A stretch of 64,000 bases of DNA from Pleurodeles waltl. Lineage: Eukaryota > Chordata > Amphibia > Caudata > Salamandridae. The stretch covers positions 642,569,465-642,633,464 of the forward strand of contig NC_090439.1 of assembly GCF_031143425.1 (NCBI RefSeq), in the 5' to 3' direction. The notes beneath the pieces were generated by a model. That model was not told the DNA's origin. It saw only the letters and a list, made by a program, of their open reading frames with translations, and ran no database searches. Numbering within the stretch: the first letter of the stretch is position 1; the number at the start of each line of letters is the position of its first letter. Below are positions 43,503-55,260 of the stretch, in pieces. The position numbers and the translations under genes were made by a program.

Positions 43503-45864
43503 ATGGTGCAGGTACCTGTGTGTGAGGGCACCCCTGCATGAGCAGAAGTGCCCCTACAAACTCCAGCCCCTTTTTCGTGGACATTGTGAGTGTGCGGATG
43601 CCATTTTACACTTGTACTGGACATAGGTCACTACCTATGTCCAGCTACATAATGGTAACTCCGAACCTGGGCGTGTATTATGATTCTATACACTCTGGGG
43701 CTCCTTAGAGAACCCCCAGCATTGCTCCTACCAGCTCTCTGGAGTTTTCTGGGCAGCCCAAGCTGCTGCCACCCCTCAGACAGGGTTCTGCCCTCCTGCT
43801 GCATGATCAGCTAAAGCCCCGGAAGAGAGGGGGGGTAACACGCTCTCCTTTTGGAATAGATGTTACATGGATTAGGAGGGGTAGCCTCCCCAAGCCACTG
43901 GTATGCTCTGAAGGGCACATTTAGCACCCTCCTTGTATGAACCAGTCTGCACCGGTTCAGGGACCTCCAGTCCCTGCTCTGATGTGAAACTGGACAATGG
44001 AAAGGGGAGTGACCACTCCCTTGTCCATCACCACCCCAGGGGTGGTGCCGAGAGCTCCTCCAAAGGATCCCTTGATTCAGCCATCTTGAATCCAAGGTGA
44101 GCAGAGGCCTCTGGGAGCATCTGAGTGACCAGGTCAGGCAGGTGATGTCAGAGCCCCCTCCTGGCAGGTGGTCACTTGGCTAAGTGACCAGTCCCCCTTC
44201 TAGGGCTATTTAAGGTCTCCCTCTTGGGTAAGTCTTCAGATTTGATGAAGAAGACTCCAGCAGGATTCCTCTGCTCCGTTTATTTTGACTTCTAGCCACT
44301 GGAACTGCAACTGGACCCTGTAGGAACCGACAAACTGCCTCCACGACGAAGACTCTGCTTGCAACATTGTTTCCACTACTCCTTCCAGCTTCTGCAACAT
44401 TTCCCCACTGTGCATCCTCTGAGGGCAGCAAGTCTTCAGTCTGCATGAGAAAGAAGAAGGAATCTCCCTTGGAGCAAAGGAGTCACTCCCCTGCATCTGC
44501 AGGCACCAACAGCAACGACAACCGTCTGCGTGGATCTCCTCTCATCCTTAGCTGTATGGATCCTGCATCACGGGTGAAGGTCTGGAGTGGTCACCTTGGT
44601 CATCTCTGCCAGCTTTCCAACTTTGGTAAAGGTAAGCCCTTGTCTTCCCATGCAGGACAGTACCCCTGTGCATCATGTCTCTTGCAGCTACCAAGGCTTG
44701 TTGGCGTCTCCGGCAAAGGGTCTTCAGGCACTGTGTAGCCACAGGCCCTAGCACTCTTTCCTGTAATGCACTACCCTCTGCATGCTTCTCCTGCGGCGTG
44801 GGACCCTTCTTCAGTTGTGCTGCATGGTCTCCTCTGCGACTCCTGGGTCCTCTTCCAGTGGATCTTCTGGGCGGCTGCCTCTTTTTCTGTGGTCCCTCTG
44901 CATTGCTGAGGGTCCCCTGGGACTCCACTCCATGGGCTGAGTCCTCCTGGACATTCCTGGTGCCAGGCAGCTCCAGTTTTCATTTAAAATGACTCTTGCC
45001 TTTGTCAAGGCTTGTTGGTGGCTTTTCCACGCCTCAGACAGACTGCAATCTTCCATCCAGCATGGGACACTGACTGCATCCTCCAGAAATTCCTCACCAA
45101 CTCCAGGGCTGCATTGCTGACCATCTTAGTCCTACCACCGACCAACTCCTGCAACCACAGATGGTTGGGTAGTGACTCCTGCCACCACTGGACACATCTA
45201 CAACTTCTGAACTTGGTACCCTTCTTTTTCAGGGCTTCCTCTTCAGGAATCCACAGCTGGTTCCTTGCAGTCTTGTCTGGGTGGTGCATTCTTCTTCTTT
45301 TCAGGCCTTTTAGTGGTTTGGGGAAAAAACAGTAACTTACTCCTTTCTTCATGGTAGCTGGGAGGTACTGTGGTACTTACCTTTTGGGGTTCCTAGTTTC
45401 TCCAGTTCCCCTCTACAGATTTCACTTACCCTGGTGGGGGGTCCTGCATTCGCATTCCATTTTTTTAGTATGTGGTTTGGGCTCCCCCTATGGTCACTAT
45501 TGTCTATTACTATTGCACTGTTTTCTACTTCTATTTATGCCTATTTACAATTACTAGTGTACATATTGAGTGTGATTACTTACCTCCTATTGGAGGGTTT
45601 TTAGTAATTGTGTCACTAAAATAAAGTACCTTTATTTTTGTAACACTGGGTGTTTTCTTTCATGTGTGTAACTGCTGTGTGACTACAGTGGTAATAGAAG
45701 AGCTTTGCTTGTCTCCTAGATAAGTCTTGGCTGCTCATCAACAGCTACTTCTAGAGAGCCTGGCTTCTAGACACTGACTACACCACACTAATAGAGGATA
45801 ATTGGGCCTGGTAAAAGGTGTACATAACTTAGGTACCCACCACACACCAGGCCAGCTTCCTACA
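43503..45864 (+). mobile_element. Truncated LTR, plus orientation
   Basis: Ends in GGCCAGCTTCCTACA at 45864. A TATA-like CTATTTAAGG lies near 44207 and AATAAA near 45621, which sets the plus orientation. The start is missing: position 43503 falls directly next to the 50-bp patch and no TG terminus or target duplication fits. The 5' part has phrases (CACCCCTGCATGAGCAGAAG, CCTATGTCCAGCTACATAAT) that I associate with newt LTRs, from memory and unverified. No pol is attached. Confidence 0.65.
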
Positions 45865-45899
45865 AGTGGGTCTTTTGTTGTCTTTGTGGATAGCTGTTA

Positions 45900-48520
45900 T
45901 TATAGCCTCTGAGAAGTTCGGGCCTGTTTTGCTATTAGATGAATAAAAATGAAAGAGGGATTTTAGGTGAATTGTGACTGGAATGTTTTGAAGAAGTTAC
46001 CTATGAAGCCGCCCAGCCCTGCGCTTTCTTTATTTTAAGAGATTTGATCGCTTTATCTGTTTCTTGCTTTTCAAAAGGTATATTTAGGGCAATCTGGCCT
46101 GCTTCATTGAGTGAGGGAAGATTATTGTTTTGGAGGTATTTTCACAATCCAAGATACCTGGTTGCCTATCTGGGTTATAAAATTATTTGTCTTATTGTGG
46201 AAAGCATTTGGCAATGTTTCTGTTTCAGTTTTTTCCTAATTTGTTCTTGATTGCAATAATCTAGGAGATCTTGCTTTTAACCTTTAGGTAGTTTGCTAGG
46301 AATTTCCTGGCTTTGTTAAACTCACATAGTTTTTTTAGCGTTGTTGGTATTAAGCCATATATGGCAGACAAACTATTGCCAGTGTTTTTAAGTTCTTACC
46401 TCAGCAAAAAATGATTCCCCTTTTCCTTGTACCCACATTGGTTGCAGAGGTGTCTTCAATCCCGGTGGCTCTTGTGGAGGCTGTTCTTAGAACTAGTTTC
46501 TTCTGGGTTAACTGCCACTCAAGATGGTGGACAGAAATCCATGTGAGGTCAGCGCTCTAGTATTTCTACCTTAGTCTCATGCTGAAGCTTCCCTCCAGCT
46601 GTTTCTCTCCGGGAGCTGTGCACTTCAACTGTCATCCTGAGGAGAATGAGCAGTGTTCCTGAGGCGCTTCATTTCATAGAGAATTCTTCCAGTTCTGAGT
46701 AATTAATTATTTTTCTTGTTACGGTGTGCACACCAGCTACTTTTTCCCTTTTGAAGAAGCTTAATTTTTTCCTTCTTCCAACAACTGCCTATTGGCTTTC
46801 TCAGGAGAATTCGTTTTGGCTTAACAGAACTTCAGACAACTGCAGTAAGGCATCCTTTTGTCTCATTTCCAGACTTGCCAATATATATGTGTACAGCTAT
46901 ATTCAAGAACTCTTTGCTTTGCAGACTTGTCAGTCTTAGAGACAAACCTCAGTGCTCAGACTAATTCCTAGAGACTGTTATTGAGAAAACTGAACCTTGA
47001 GAAGGAGTTTTCGTTTCCTGCAAAAGACATTAGTAGTTTGTATTTTTGTGAACTTGTGAACTGTTCTCCAGAGAACCTTTGTAACCTCAAAAGATCCAGG
47101 TTAGGAGAACAATAGGATTGGGTGAATGTGAATGGCTGAACAGTAGAATGCGCAGTACGAATGTATTTATCTATGCTCTTATCACCCGACTGCAGGTCCT
47201 TCCTTTAAAGAAATCCCAATAAGAAGAAATGTACAGGTTTTTAGAGACACACACTGAATATCCTATCCTCAAGTGGGAAATACAGGCTGGAACTGGATCT
47301 GGAGGCGGTCTCTCTTTTTCTATTCCCATTTCCCTTTCCCCCTAGCGGATGCAGGGTTCAGATAATCAGTTACGATCTGACCACGCATCTGTTGGAGGGA
47401 GTTGGGTAAAGGGCATCTGCTCCTGTGGAAGTTTGATTTAATGGGTAATCTTCTCAAAATATGTGAGCTCTCTCACTTATTGATTTGTTGTACTTTTAGG
47501 GTTTTAAGTTTATTGATCGTTTTGGCGTAGTATTTGGACACTAGAAGGTGTTCAAGCTGTTTTACTTTTGATTCTAATTCTTCCAGTTTTTTTTTTTGCC
47601 TATCTTTTTTGTTGGTCAAAACACTGATCATTCTGCCCCGATTGTTGCTTTTATGGCTTTCCAAAGTGTTTCTGAACAGATCTCCGGGGAGGTATTATTA
47701 TTAAAGTAGTAAGCGATGGCAGTGCATATTTATTCTCTGCTGGTTGGGTCACTTAGGACCGTCTTGTTGAGACGCCGTTGTCTATCTGGGTTTTGGGCAT
47801 TGGGAAATTTAAATGTCTAAAATGATACTGGCTTGGTCCAACATAATGATGTGTTCACTCCTGGGGTTACAGAGGAGTGAGTTTCTGGTTAGTCAGGATG
47901 TAATCGATCCGTGAGTGGACGCTATGTTGGTGCTAGTAGAAAGTGAACTCGCTGCCTGTGGGGTTAAATAGCCTCCATATGTCAGTTAGGTTGTGTGCTG
48001 AGTATACGTTTTTAATTTGTTTGGTGATGTTCCTGGCCTGAACTTGCAGGTGGGAAAAATCTGTATCACAATAGGTCCATGGGACGATTAAAGTCTTTTC
48101 CTAATAGAATATTAGAGCCGTTAGGAATTTAATTTAATCTAGGTTGGTCCAGAATAAACAGAAGTGGGCGCATGGATATTTACAATAAAAAATTCCTGAT
48201 TGTGTTTGGATATTTGTGAGATGACTGGTCCGCCTTCTGTATTGTGTATATTCTTAATGACTTCATTGCTTGCCAATCTGGGAAAGACAGTGATGACAGC
48301 GTTTTTCTTGTGAGTCATGAGAACTTACAAAATCCAAATACCAGTTATTAAGGAGTTTGCTGATAATATCTCTATCTATTGTGGTCTCCTGGAGTAAGAG
48401 AATATTGCCTTTTTAATTTATGGTAGGATTCAATTATCTTCCACCTTTTGACAGGGTGCTTAAGCCCTTTCACCTTTAACAAGAGGATCTTAAGTGTTGT
48501 TGGGCATAATATATGTTATG
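45900..48520 (-). pseudogene. L1-B ORF2: endonuclease and 5' RT
   Basis: Begins near 48510 with LKILLLKVKGLKHPVKRWKI, the usual L1 ORF2 start. Decayed endonuclease follows to about 47700, with LGKDFNRPMD (for GGDFN) and an SRIDYIL-type segment. The frame 47664-47473 (63 aa) is the charged region after the endonuclease (RGRMISVLTNKKDRQKKKLEELE). RT starts near 46060 with KARKAPG-like sequence and reaches the SEAIITAIHKDNK box near 45900, where the LTR begins. The enzyme would nick and copy at target DNA. Many stops. Confidence 0.7.
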
Positions 48521-48735
48521 TGGGAATTGGTAAAATATGATCTGATCTGAAGTGCAATGTGTAGTTTAGATTGCACCACATCATGTGGGGTGTAGGACAG
48601 AATGGACTTGCCAGAGAAGGCTTGAGATATCCCCAGGTGGGAGGGAGGAGGGGAAGGAGGCAGGGAAGAGAGAGAGCTGGGAACAGAAAAGCAAAAAAGA
48701 GAAACCACAGTCTCCAATCCGAAGATGGCAATTAG

Positions 48736-50241
48736 GGCATTTTTGTGCTTTCAGCCTCCTTCCAGTTAGTGACAGAAATGGGTGTGAAACCAATGCTGGA
48801 TCCCGGACAGCTAGATATTTCTGAAAAGTAGACACAATTCTGAATTCAGCAAGGGGTAATTTTTGTAGATCCTACAAGGATTTCCTACAGAAAATAACCG
48901 CTGAAATGAAAAAAATACTGAAATTGAGGTAAAAAACTGCTTTTTATTGCGATGTCAGATTTTTTAAAGCAATATACCGTTACGTCTGCTGGACTCTTCT
49001 GGTTGTGGGGATATATAGCGCTCATCAAGAGCCCTACGTATCCAGAGCCAATAAATGAGATGCACCTTGCAGTGGGTTTTCATTTTATACCGGGTATACA
49101 GCAAATAATTTGCTGAAATATAAAGAGTGAAAAATAGGTATCAAGAAAACCTTTGTGTTTCAAAAATGGGCACAAGATAGGGTGTTGAGAGGCAGTGGTT
49201 ATTTGCACATCTCTGCATTCTGGGATCCGATACTAGCATGTGAATTACAGGGCATTTCTCAATTAGACACCTTTTTTAGAGACTGAGAAAGACAAGGGGC
49301 AATAACACTTGTTTTGCTATTCTGTGTTCCCCCCAAGTCTCCCGATAAAAATGGTACCTCACTTGCGTGGGTAGGCCTAATGCTCGCTTCAGGAAATGCT
49401 TCATGGACGCATCACATTTTTACATTGAAATCTGACGTGTTTTTTGCAAAGTGCCTAGCTGTAGATTTTGGCCTCTAGCTCAGCCGGCACCTAGGGAAAC
49501 CTACCAAATCTATGCATTTTTGAAAACTAGACACCTAGGGGAATCCAAAATGGGATGACTTTTGGGGCTCTCACCAGGTGACATAACGTTCTGGAATCTG
49601 AGAGGAACCTCAAATTTCCTTCCACACAGTGTTCCCCCAAGTCTCCCGATGAAAATGGTAAATCACTTCTGTGGGTAGGCCTAGCACCCTCAACAGGAGA
49701 TGCCCCAAAACACAACGTGGACACATCACATTTTCCCAAAGAAACAGAGCTGTTTTTTTACATAGTGCCTAGCTGTGGATTTTGGCCTCTAGCTCAGCCG
49801 GCACCTGGGAAACCTACCAAAACTGCAAATTTTTCAAAAGTAGACACCTAGGGGAATCCAGGATGGGGTGACTTGTGGGGCCCTCACCAGGTTCTGTTAC
49901 CCAGAATCCTTTGCAAACCTCAAACTTTGGCCCAAAAAACACTTTTTCCTCAGGTTTCGATGACATAACATTCTGGAATCTGAGAGGAGCCACAAATGTC
50001 CTTCTACCCAGGGTTGCGCCAAGTCTCCTGATAAAAATGGTACCTCACTTGTGTGGGTAGGCCTAGCGCCCTCGACAGGAAATGCCCCAAAACACAACGT
50101 GGACACATCACATTTTTCATAAGAAATCAGAGCTGTTTTTTGCAAGGTGCCTAGCTTTGGATTTTGGCCTCTAGCTCAGCCGACACCTAGGGAAACCTAC
50201 CAAACCTGTGCATTTTTAAAAACTAGACACCTAGGGGAATC
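48736..50241 (-). repeat. piggyBac-like family sequence and 383-bp satellite, left of L2-B
   Basis: 48736-49100 matches 4600-4995 in reverse complement. From about 49140 the 383-bp repeat begins, with ATGGTACCTCAC-type phrases at 49351, 49664 and 50036. L2-B interrupts the fourth unit at GGGGAATC (50234-50241). Confidence 0.85.
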
Positions 50242-50276
50242 AATCAATCAATCAATCACAATATTTATAAAGCGCG

Positions 50277-52177
50277 CTACATACCCGTTAGGGTTTCAAG
50301 GCGCTGAGGGGGGGTGCTGCTATTGGTCGAAGAGCCAGATCTTGAGGAGTCTCCTGAAGGTGAGGAGGTCCTGGGTCTGTCGCAGGGGGGAGGAAGGGAG
50401 TTCCAGGTTTTGGCGGCGAGGTAGGAGAAGGATCTGCCACCGGATGTCTTGCGTTGAAAGCGGGGAAAGATGGCGAGGGAGAGGCTGGCAGAGCGGAGTT
50501 GGCGGGAGGGGACGTAGAAGTTGAGTCTGCTGTTCAGGTAGGTGGATCCAGCGTTGTAGAGTGCCTTGTGAGCGTGGGTGAGGAGCTTGAAGGTGATCCT
50601 CTTGTCCACGGGGAGCCAGTGGAGGTCCTTCAGGTGGTGGGAGATGTGGCATTGGCGGGGTACGTCTAGGACCAGTCGGGCGGAGGCGTTTTGGATGCGT
50701 TGGAGTCGTCGGATGTCTTTAGCTGGGATGCCTGTGTAGAGTGCGTTGCCATAGTCTAGTCTGCTACTGACGAGGGCCTGAGTCACCGTTTTTCTGGTTT
50801 CCGTTGGGATCCGTTTGTAGATTCTACGGAGCATGCGGAGGGTGTTGTAGCAGGAGGAGGAGACTGCGTTGACCTGTTTGGACATGGTGAGGGCGGAGTC
50901 GAGGACGAAACCGAGGTTGCATGCGTGGTTGGCTGGCATTGGAGGGGGTCCCAGCGCGGTGGGCCACCAGGAGTCGTCCCAGGCCGAGGGGGTGCATCCG
51001 AGGATGAGGACCTCCGTCTTGTCGGAGTTCAGTTTCAGGCGGCTGTTTCTCATCCACTCGGCTATGGACTTCAATCCTTCGTGGAGGTTGGCTTTGGCGG
51101 TGTGTGGGTCTTTAGTGAGGGAGAGGATGAGCTGGGTGTCGTCGGCGTAGGAGAGAATGGTGAGGTTGTGTTGATGGGCCAGTTGTGCGAGGGGGGCCAT
51201 GTAGATGTTGAACAGCGTTGGACTCAGTGAGGAGCCTTGGGGTACGCCGCAGATGATGTTGGTGGCTTCGGAGCGGAAGGGTGAGAGTCGGACTCTCTGG
51301 GTTCTGCCGGAGAGGAATGAGGAGATCCATTTGAGGGCTTTTTCTTGTATTTCCGGCTTCGTGGAGGCGTGTTAGTAGGGTGCGGTGGCAGACCGTGTCG
51401 AAGGCAGCGGAAAGATCCAGGAGGATGAGAGCAGATGTTTCGCCGTTGTCCATTAGTAGTCTGATGTCATCTGTGGCGGCGAGGAGCACAGTCTCGGTGC
51501 TGTGGTTGTGTCTGGGAGGGGTCCAGGATGGAGTTGTCCTCGAGGTGGTGGGTGAGCTGAGCGTTGACGATCTTCTCGATGACCTTCGCCAGGAAGGGAA
51601 GGAGGGAGATCGGGCGGAAGTTTTTGAGGTAGTTGGGGTCAGCCTTGGGTTTCTTGAGGAGGGCGTGGATTTCGGCGTGCTTCCAGCTGTCCGGGAAAGT
51701 CGCGGTTTCGAAGGATAAGTTGATGACCCTTCGAAGTTGGGGGGTGATGGTAGAGTCGGCTTTGTTGTAGATGTGGTGTGGGCAAGGGTCTGAAGGGGAT
51801 CCTGAGTGGATGGAGTTCATGGTCTTGCAAGTTTCGGCGTCGTCTACTTGGGTCCAGGCGGTAAGGCGGTTGGCGTAGGAGGAGTTATCGGGGGTGGGGT
51901 CAGACGGAGGCGTGGTGTTAAAGCTGTCGTGGATGTCGGCGATCTTCTGGAAGAAGAAGGTGGACAGGGCGTCGCAGAGTTCTTGGGATGGTGGGATGTC
52001 GTTGACGTTGGCACTGGGGTTGGAGAGCTCTTTCACGATGCAGAAGAGTTCTTTGCTGTCGTGTGCGTTGTTGTTTAGGCGTTCTGTGAAGTGGGAACGT
52101 TTGGCAAGTCGGATAAGTTGGTGGTGTTTGCGGGTGGCTTCCTTGTGGGTTGCCATTTCTTCTTTAGTTTCTGGCAT
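50277..52177 (-). pseudogene. L2-B reverse transcriptase and C-terminal region
   Basis: Continues from the endonuclease ORF after a frame change near 52160. The frame 52177-51467 has YLKNFRPISLLPFLAKVIEK. After a shift near 51495 comes LLAATDDIRLLMDNGETSAL and LDLSAAFDTVCHRTL. A further shift near 51350 is followed by the 307-aa frame 51200-50277, with LTILSYADDTQLILSL (catalytic YADD intact), LNSDKTEVLILG, SRLDYGNALYTGI, NASARLVLDVPRQCH, DLHWLPVDKRITFKLL and GGRSFSYLAAKTWNSLP. Only three shifts separate it from an open frame, so this copy is young for the window. Confidence 0.9.
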
Positions 52178-53517
52178 GTGCGTTTGGAGGTGATGAGTTC
52201 GTCGGTGAACCAGGCTGCTTTTTTCTTTTCTTGGTTGGCGGTGGGCCTCTTGAGTGGTGCGAGGGTGTTAGCGCAGTCGAGGATCCACCGTTGTAGGTTG
52301 ATGGCGGCAGTGTCCGGGTCGGTAGGGTCGGTAGGCGGGTCCTGGACGAGGGTGCTGGTCAGTTGGTCTTCGGTGACTTTGCTCCAGCGGCGGTGAGGAG
52401 GTAGTGGGGTGCGGTGGTGGTCGGTGTGTTTCTTGAATGTGAAGTGGACGCAGTGGTGGTCGGTCCAGTGGAGTTCGGTGGTGTGGCTGAAGGTGACGTG
52501 GTTGCTTGCGGAGAAGATAGGATCGATGTGGGTGGGTGTGTTGACCAGTTGTCTGAGTCCGAGGTTGGCGAGGTTGTCGGTCAGCGATGTGGTGTTGGCG
52601 TTGTTGTTGTTCTCCAGGTGGAAATTGAGGTCTCCAAGGAGGATGTAGTCCGTAGAGGTGAGGGCGTGGGTGCTCGTGAGGTCGGCAATGGTGTTGCTGA
52701 AGGGGGCTCGTGGTCCTGGTGGTCGGTAGATGAGTGTTCCCCTGAGGGTGGTGTTGGGGTCGGTGTCGATCCGTAAGTGTAGGTGTTCAGCTGTCTTGAG
52801 GGTGTCGTCCGTGTGGGCGTGGATTTTGAGGGTGGTTTTGTGGGCGATGGCTATTCCTCCTCCGATTCCGTTGGTGCGATCTCTTCTGATAATCTTGTAG
52901 CCGCCAGGGATGGCTATGGCGATGTCAGGGGCTGAGGAGTCGTTCCACCAGGTTTCGGTCAGGATGGCTACGTCTGGGGCGGTGGAGTCGAGTAGGTCCC
53001 AGAGCTCGATGGCGTGCTTTCGTGCGGAGCGTGTGTTGAGGAGTATGCAGTGGAGGTGGTTGGTGTTGGTTCTTGTAGGCTTCCTTGTTCTGTTGCAGGT
53101 GAAGTTGCAGGCATGGCAGGAGAAGGGACTTTTGGTGTGCTTCGGGGTGGCCTGGAAGCAGGCTGTGGAGGGGCCGGGGTTGAGGGCGAGAAGTTCGCTG
53201 GAGTAGCGACGTCTGGAGGTGTGGGGGGCAAGCGGACGGGGGGTGGCACTGGGCGCGATCCAGGCGCGGACGGGCGCAGATGGGCTTGCCTCTGGCACGC
53301 CAGCGGCACGCCAGCGGCGCGGACGCGCAGCGCCAGCCATTATGAAGGGAGGGGGGAGGGAGGAGCAGCTGGGAGGCGGGAGGGAGCGGCGAATGGGGGC
53401 GCGAGGGGGGCGGGCCGCAGGGAGGCAGCGGCAGGGGAAAGCGGCAAGGGGGAGCGCCCAAGGGGCGAAAACAAGCGGAAAAGGCACAAAAGTGAAAAAA
53501 AAGCACAAGGCAATCAC
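52075..53517 (-). CDS. L2-B endonuclease-containing ORF
   Basis: A 480-codon open frame with an AP-type endonuclease of the L2 clade. The first ~60 residues are translated 5' monomer sequence; Met60 (53340), within the monomer motif CCAGCCAT, may be the real start. A Cys/His cluster lies near residues 134-141. The endonuclease starts near residue 155 (LLNTRSARKHAIELWDLL), with TETW at 187-190, GDLN at 295-298 and TDHH at 352-355, matching the metal-binding and catalytic positions. The frame ends before RT because of a shift near 52160. It would nick target DNA to prime reverse transcription. No separate ORF1 is seen. Confidence 0.8.
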   Translation of the reverse strand: MIALCFFFTFVPFPLVFAPWALPLAAFPCRCLPAARPPRAPIRRSLPPPSCSSLPPPFIMAGAARPRRWRAAGVPEASPSAPVRAWIAPSATPRPLAPHTSRRRYSSELLALNPGPSTACFQATPKHTKSPFSCHACNFTCNRTRKPTRTNTNHLHCILLNTRSARKHAIELWDLLDSTAPDVAILTETWWNDSSAPDIAIAIPGGYKIIRRDRTNGIGGGIAIAHKTTLKIHAHTDDTLKTAEHLHLRIDTDPNTTLRGTLIYRPPGPRAPFSNTIADLTSTHALTSTDYILLGDLNFHLENNNNANTTSLTDNLANLGLRQLVNTPTHIDPIFSASNHVTFSHTTELHWTDHHCVHFTFKKHTDHHRTPLPPHRRWSKVTEDQLTSTLVQDPPTDPTDPDTAAINLQRWILDCANTLAPLKRPTANQEKKKAAWFTDELITSKRTCQKLKKKWQPTRKPPANTTNLSDLPNVPTSQNA

Positions 53518-55260
53518 AAAATATGGAATACAGTCACAAATACGGTAAACGGCACAAGCGGAATACAGCAGTCAGAAAAAGGCACAAATGGGGGCAAGAG
53601 CGCAAGGAGGCAGGCGGAGAAAACAAAATGCACTTACAAATACGGTAAACGGCACAATGCACAAGCGGAATATAGCAATCAGAAAGGGGCACAAATGGGG
53701 GCAAGAGCGCAAGGAGGCAAGGCGCTGAAAAGCAAAAAACACTCACAGATACGGCGAAAGCGGCACAGTGCACACAGGTCTAGCGATGCTTACCAGAAGC
53801 CCACTAGACACCAGGGATGAGGCGCAGGAGGATGCCTGCGGGTGGAGGAGGGCCTCGAACACGCTAGCAGCAGCGTGGGCGGGGATCAGGGACACGAGAC
53901 AGCAAGGTGGTGCTGCGGACGGGGGGGGCGAGCTCTTGACCAAAAACAGGTCAGAGGTCGCTCACCCTCGACGCGCAACGCCAGCCATTAAGAAGGGAGG
54001 GGGGAGGGAGGAGCAGCTGGGAGGCAGGAGGCGGGAGGGAGCAGCGAATGGGGGCGCGAGGGGCCGCAGGGAGGCAGCGGCAGGGGAAAGCGGCAAGGGG
54101 GAGCGCCCAAGGGGCGAAAACAAGCGGAAAAGGCACAAAAGTGAAAAAAAGCACAAGGCAATCACAAAATATGGAATACAGTCACAAATACGGTAAACGG
54201 CACAAAGCACAAGCGGAATACAGCAGTCAGAAAAAGGCACAAATGGGGCCAAGAGCGCAAGGAAGCAGGCGCAGAAAACAAAATGCACTTACAAATACGG
54301 TAAACGGCACAATGCACAAGCGGAATACAGCAATCAGAAAGGGGCACAAATGGGGGCAAGAGCGCAAGGAGGCAAGGCGCTGAAAAGCAAAAAACACTCA
54401 CAGATACGGCGAAAGCGGCACAGTGCACACAGGTCTAGCGATGCTTACCAGAAGCCCACTAGACACCAGGGATGAGGCGCAGGAGGATGCCTGCGGGTGG
54501 AGGAGGGCCTCGAACATGCTAGCAGCAGCGTGGGCGAGGATCAGGGACACAAGACAGCAAGGTGGTGCTGCAGACGGGGGGGCGAGCTCTTGACCAAAAA
54601 CAGGTCAGAGGTCGCTCACCCTTGACGCGCAGCACCAGCCATTAAGAAGGGAGGGGGGAGGGAGGAGCAGCTGGGAGGCGGGAGGGAGCGGCGAATGGGG
54701 CCGTGAGGGGGGCGGGCCGCAGGGAGGCAGCGGCAGGGGAAAGCGGCAAGGGGGAGCGCCCAAGGGGCGAAAACAAGCGGAAAAGGCACAAAAGTGAAAA
54801 AAAAGCACAAGGCAATCACAAAATATGGAATACAGTCACAAATACGGTAAACGGCACAAAGCACAAGTGGAATACAGCAGTCAGAAAAAGGCACAAATGG
54901 GGGCAAGAGCGCAAGGAGGCAGGCGCAGAAAACAAAATGCACTTACAAATACGGTAAACGGCACAATGCACAAGCGGAATACAGCAATCAGAAAGGGGCA
55001 CAAATGGGGGCAAGAGCGCAAGGAGGCAAGGTGCTGAAAAGCAAAAAACACTCACAGATACGGCAAAAGCGGCACAGTGCACACGGGTCTAATGATGCTT
55101 ACCAGAAGCCCAATAGACACCAGGGATGAGGCGCAGGAGGATGCCTGCGGGTGAAGGAGGGCCTCGGACACGCTAGCAGCAGCGTGGGTGGGGATCAGGG
55201 AGACGAGACAGCAAGGTGGTGCTGCAGACGTGGGGGGCGAGCTCTTGACCAAAAACAGGT
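53333..55260 (-). repeat. ~650-bp tandem monomers at the 5' end of L2-B
   Basis: CCAGCCATTA-type anchors lie at 53333, 53981 and 54635, giving periods of 648 and 654 bp; the last unit is cut at 55260. The copies are about 95% identical by eye. Each contains a GC-rich half (GGGAGGGAGGAGCAGCTGGG) and a ~110-bp sub-repeat (ACAAATACGGTAAACGGCACA to ACAAAATGCAC) present two or three times. Position and repetition suggest promoter monomers, as in mouse L1; activity is inferred. Confidence 0.85.

Larger units (their letters stand above)
34510..48735 (-). mobile_element. L1-B LINE, minus strand, split by L1-A and an LTR
   Basis: Pieces on the minus strand are 48735-45865 (inter-ORF region, endonuclease, start of RT), 43452-43157 (part of the C-terminal region) and 35505-34510 (rest of the C-terminus, 3' UTR and an A-rich tail near 34520-34560). 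The middle of RT is missing and a truncated LTR fills the gap. L1-A sits between the last two pieces with a 16-bp target duplication, so L1-B is older. Confidence 0.75.
50242..55260 (-). mobile_element. L2-B LINE, full length, with tandem 5' monomers
   Basis: Minus-strand L2. The 3' end on the plus strand is the tail around AATCAATCAATCAATCAATC (50239 on), then GCGCGCTAC and the CAAGGCGCTGAG region. GGGGAATC is duplicated at 50234-50241 and 55261-55268, so the 5' end is at 55260. The layout 5' to 3' is about three ~650-bp monomers (55260-53333), endonuclease ORF, RT and tail. The interrupted satellite unit can be rejoined across the duplication, which supports both ends. Confidence 0.9.

Noticed and set aside
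43589..45868. AGTG on both sides as a 4-bp duplication of the LTR
   Set aside because: LTR-like sequence continues left of 43589 to about 43503, so the left AGTG is internal and the match is chance.
34490..47695. Shared GGGGAGGTATT at the DIRS-B end and near 47680 as an insertion duplication
   Set aside because: The 47680 copy lies in the L1-B ORF2 region between the endonuclease and the charged linker, not at an element end; likely coincidence.
53014..53820. 268-codon plus-strand frame rich in Gly, Arg and Ala
   Set aside because: It is antisense to the L2-B endonuclease ORF and its monomers; length follows from GC-rich composition.
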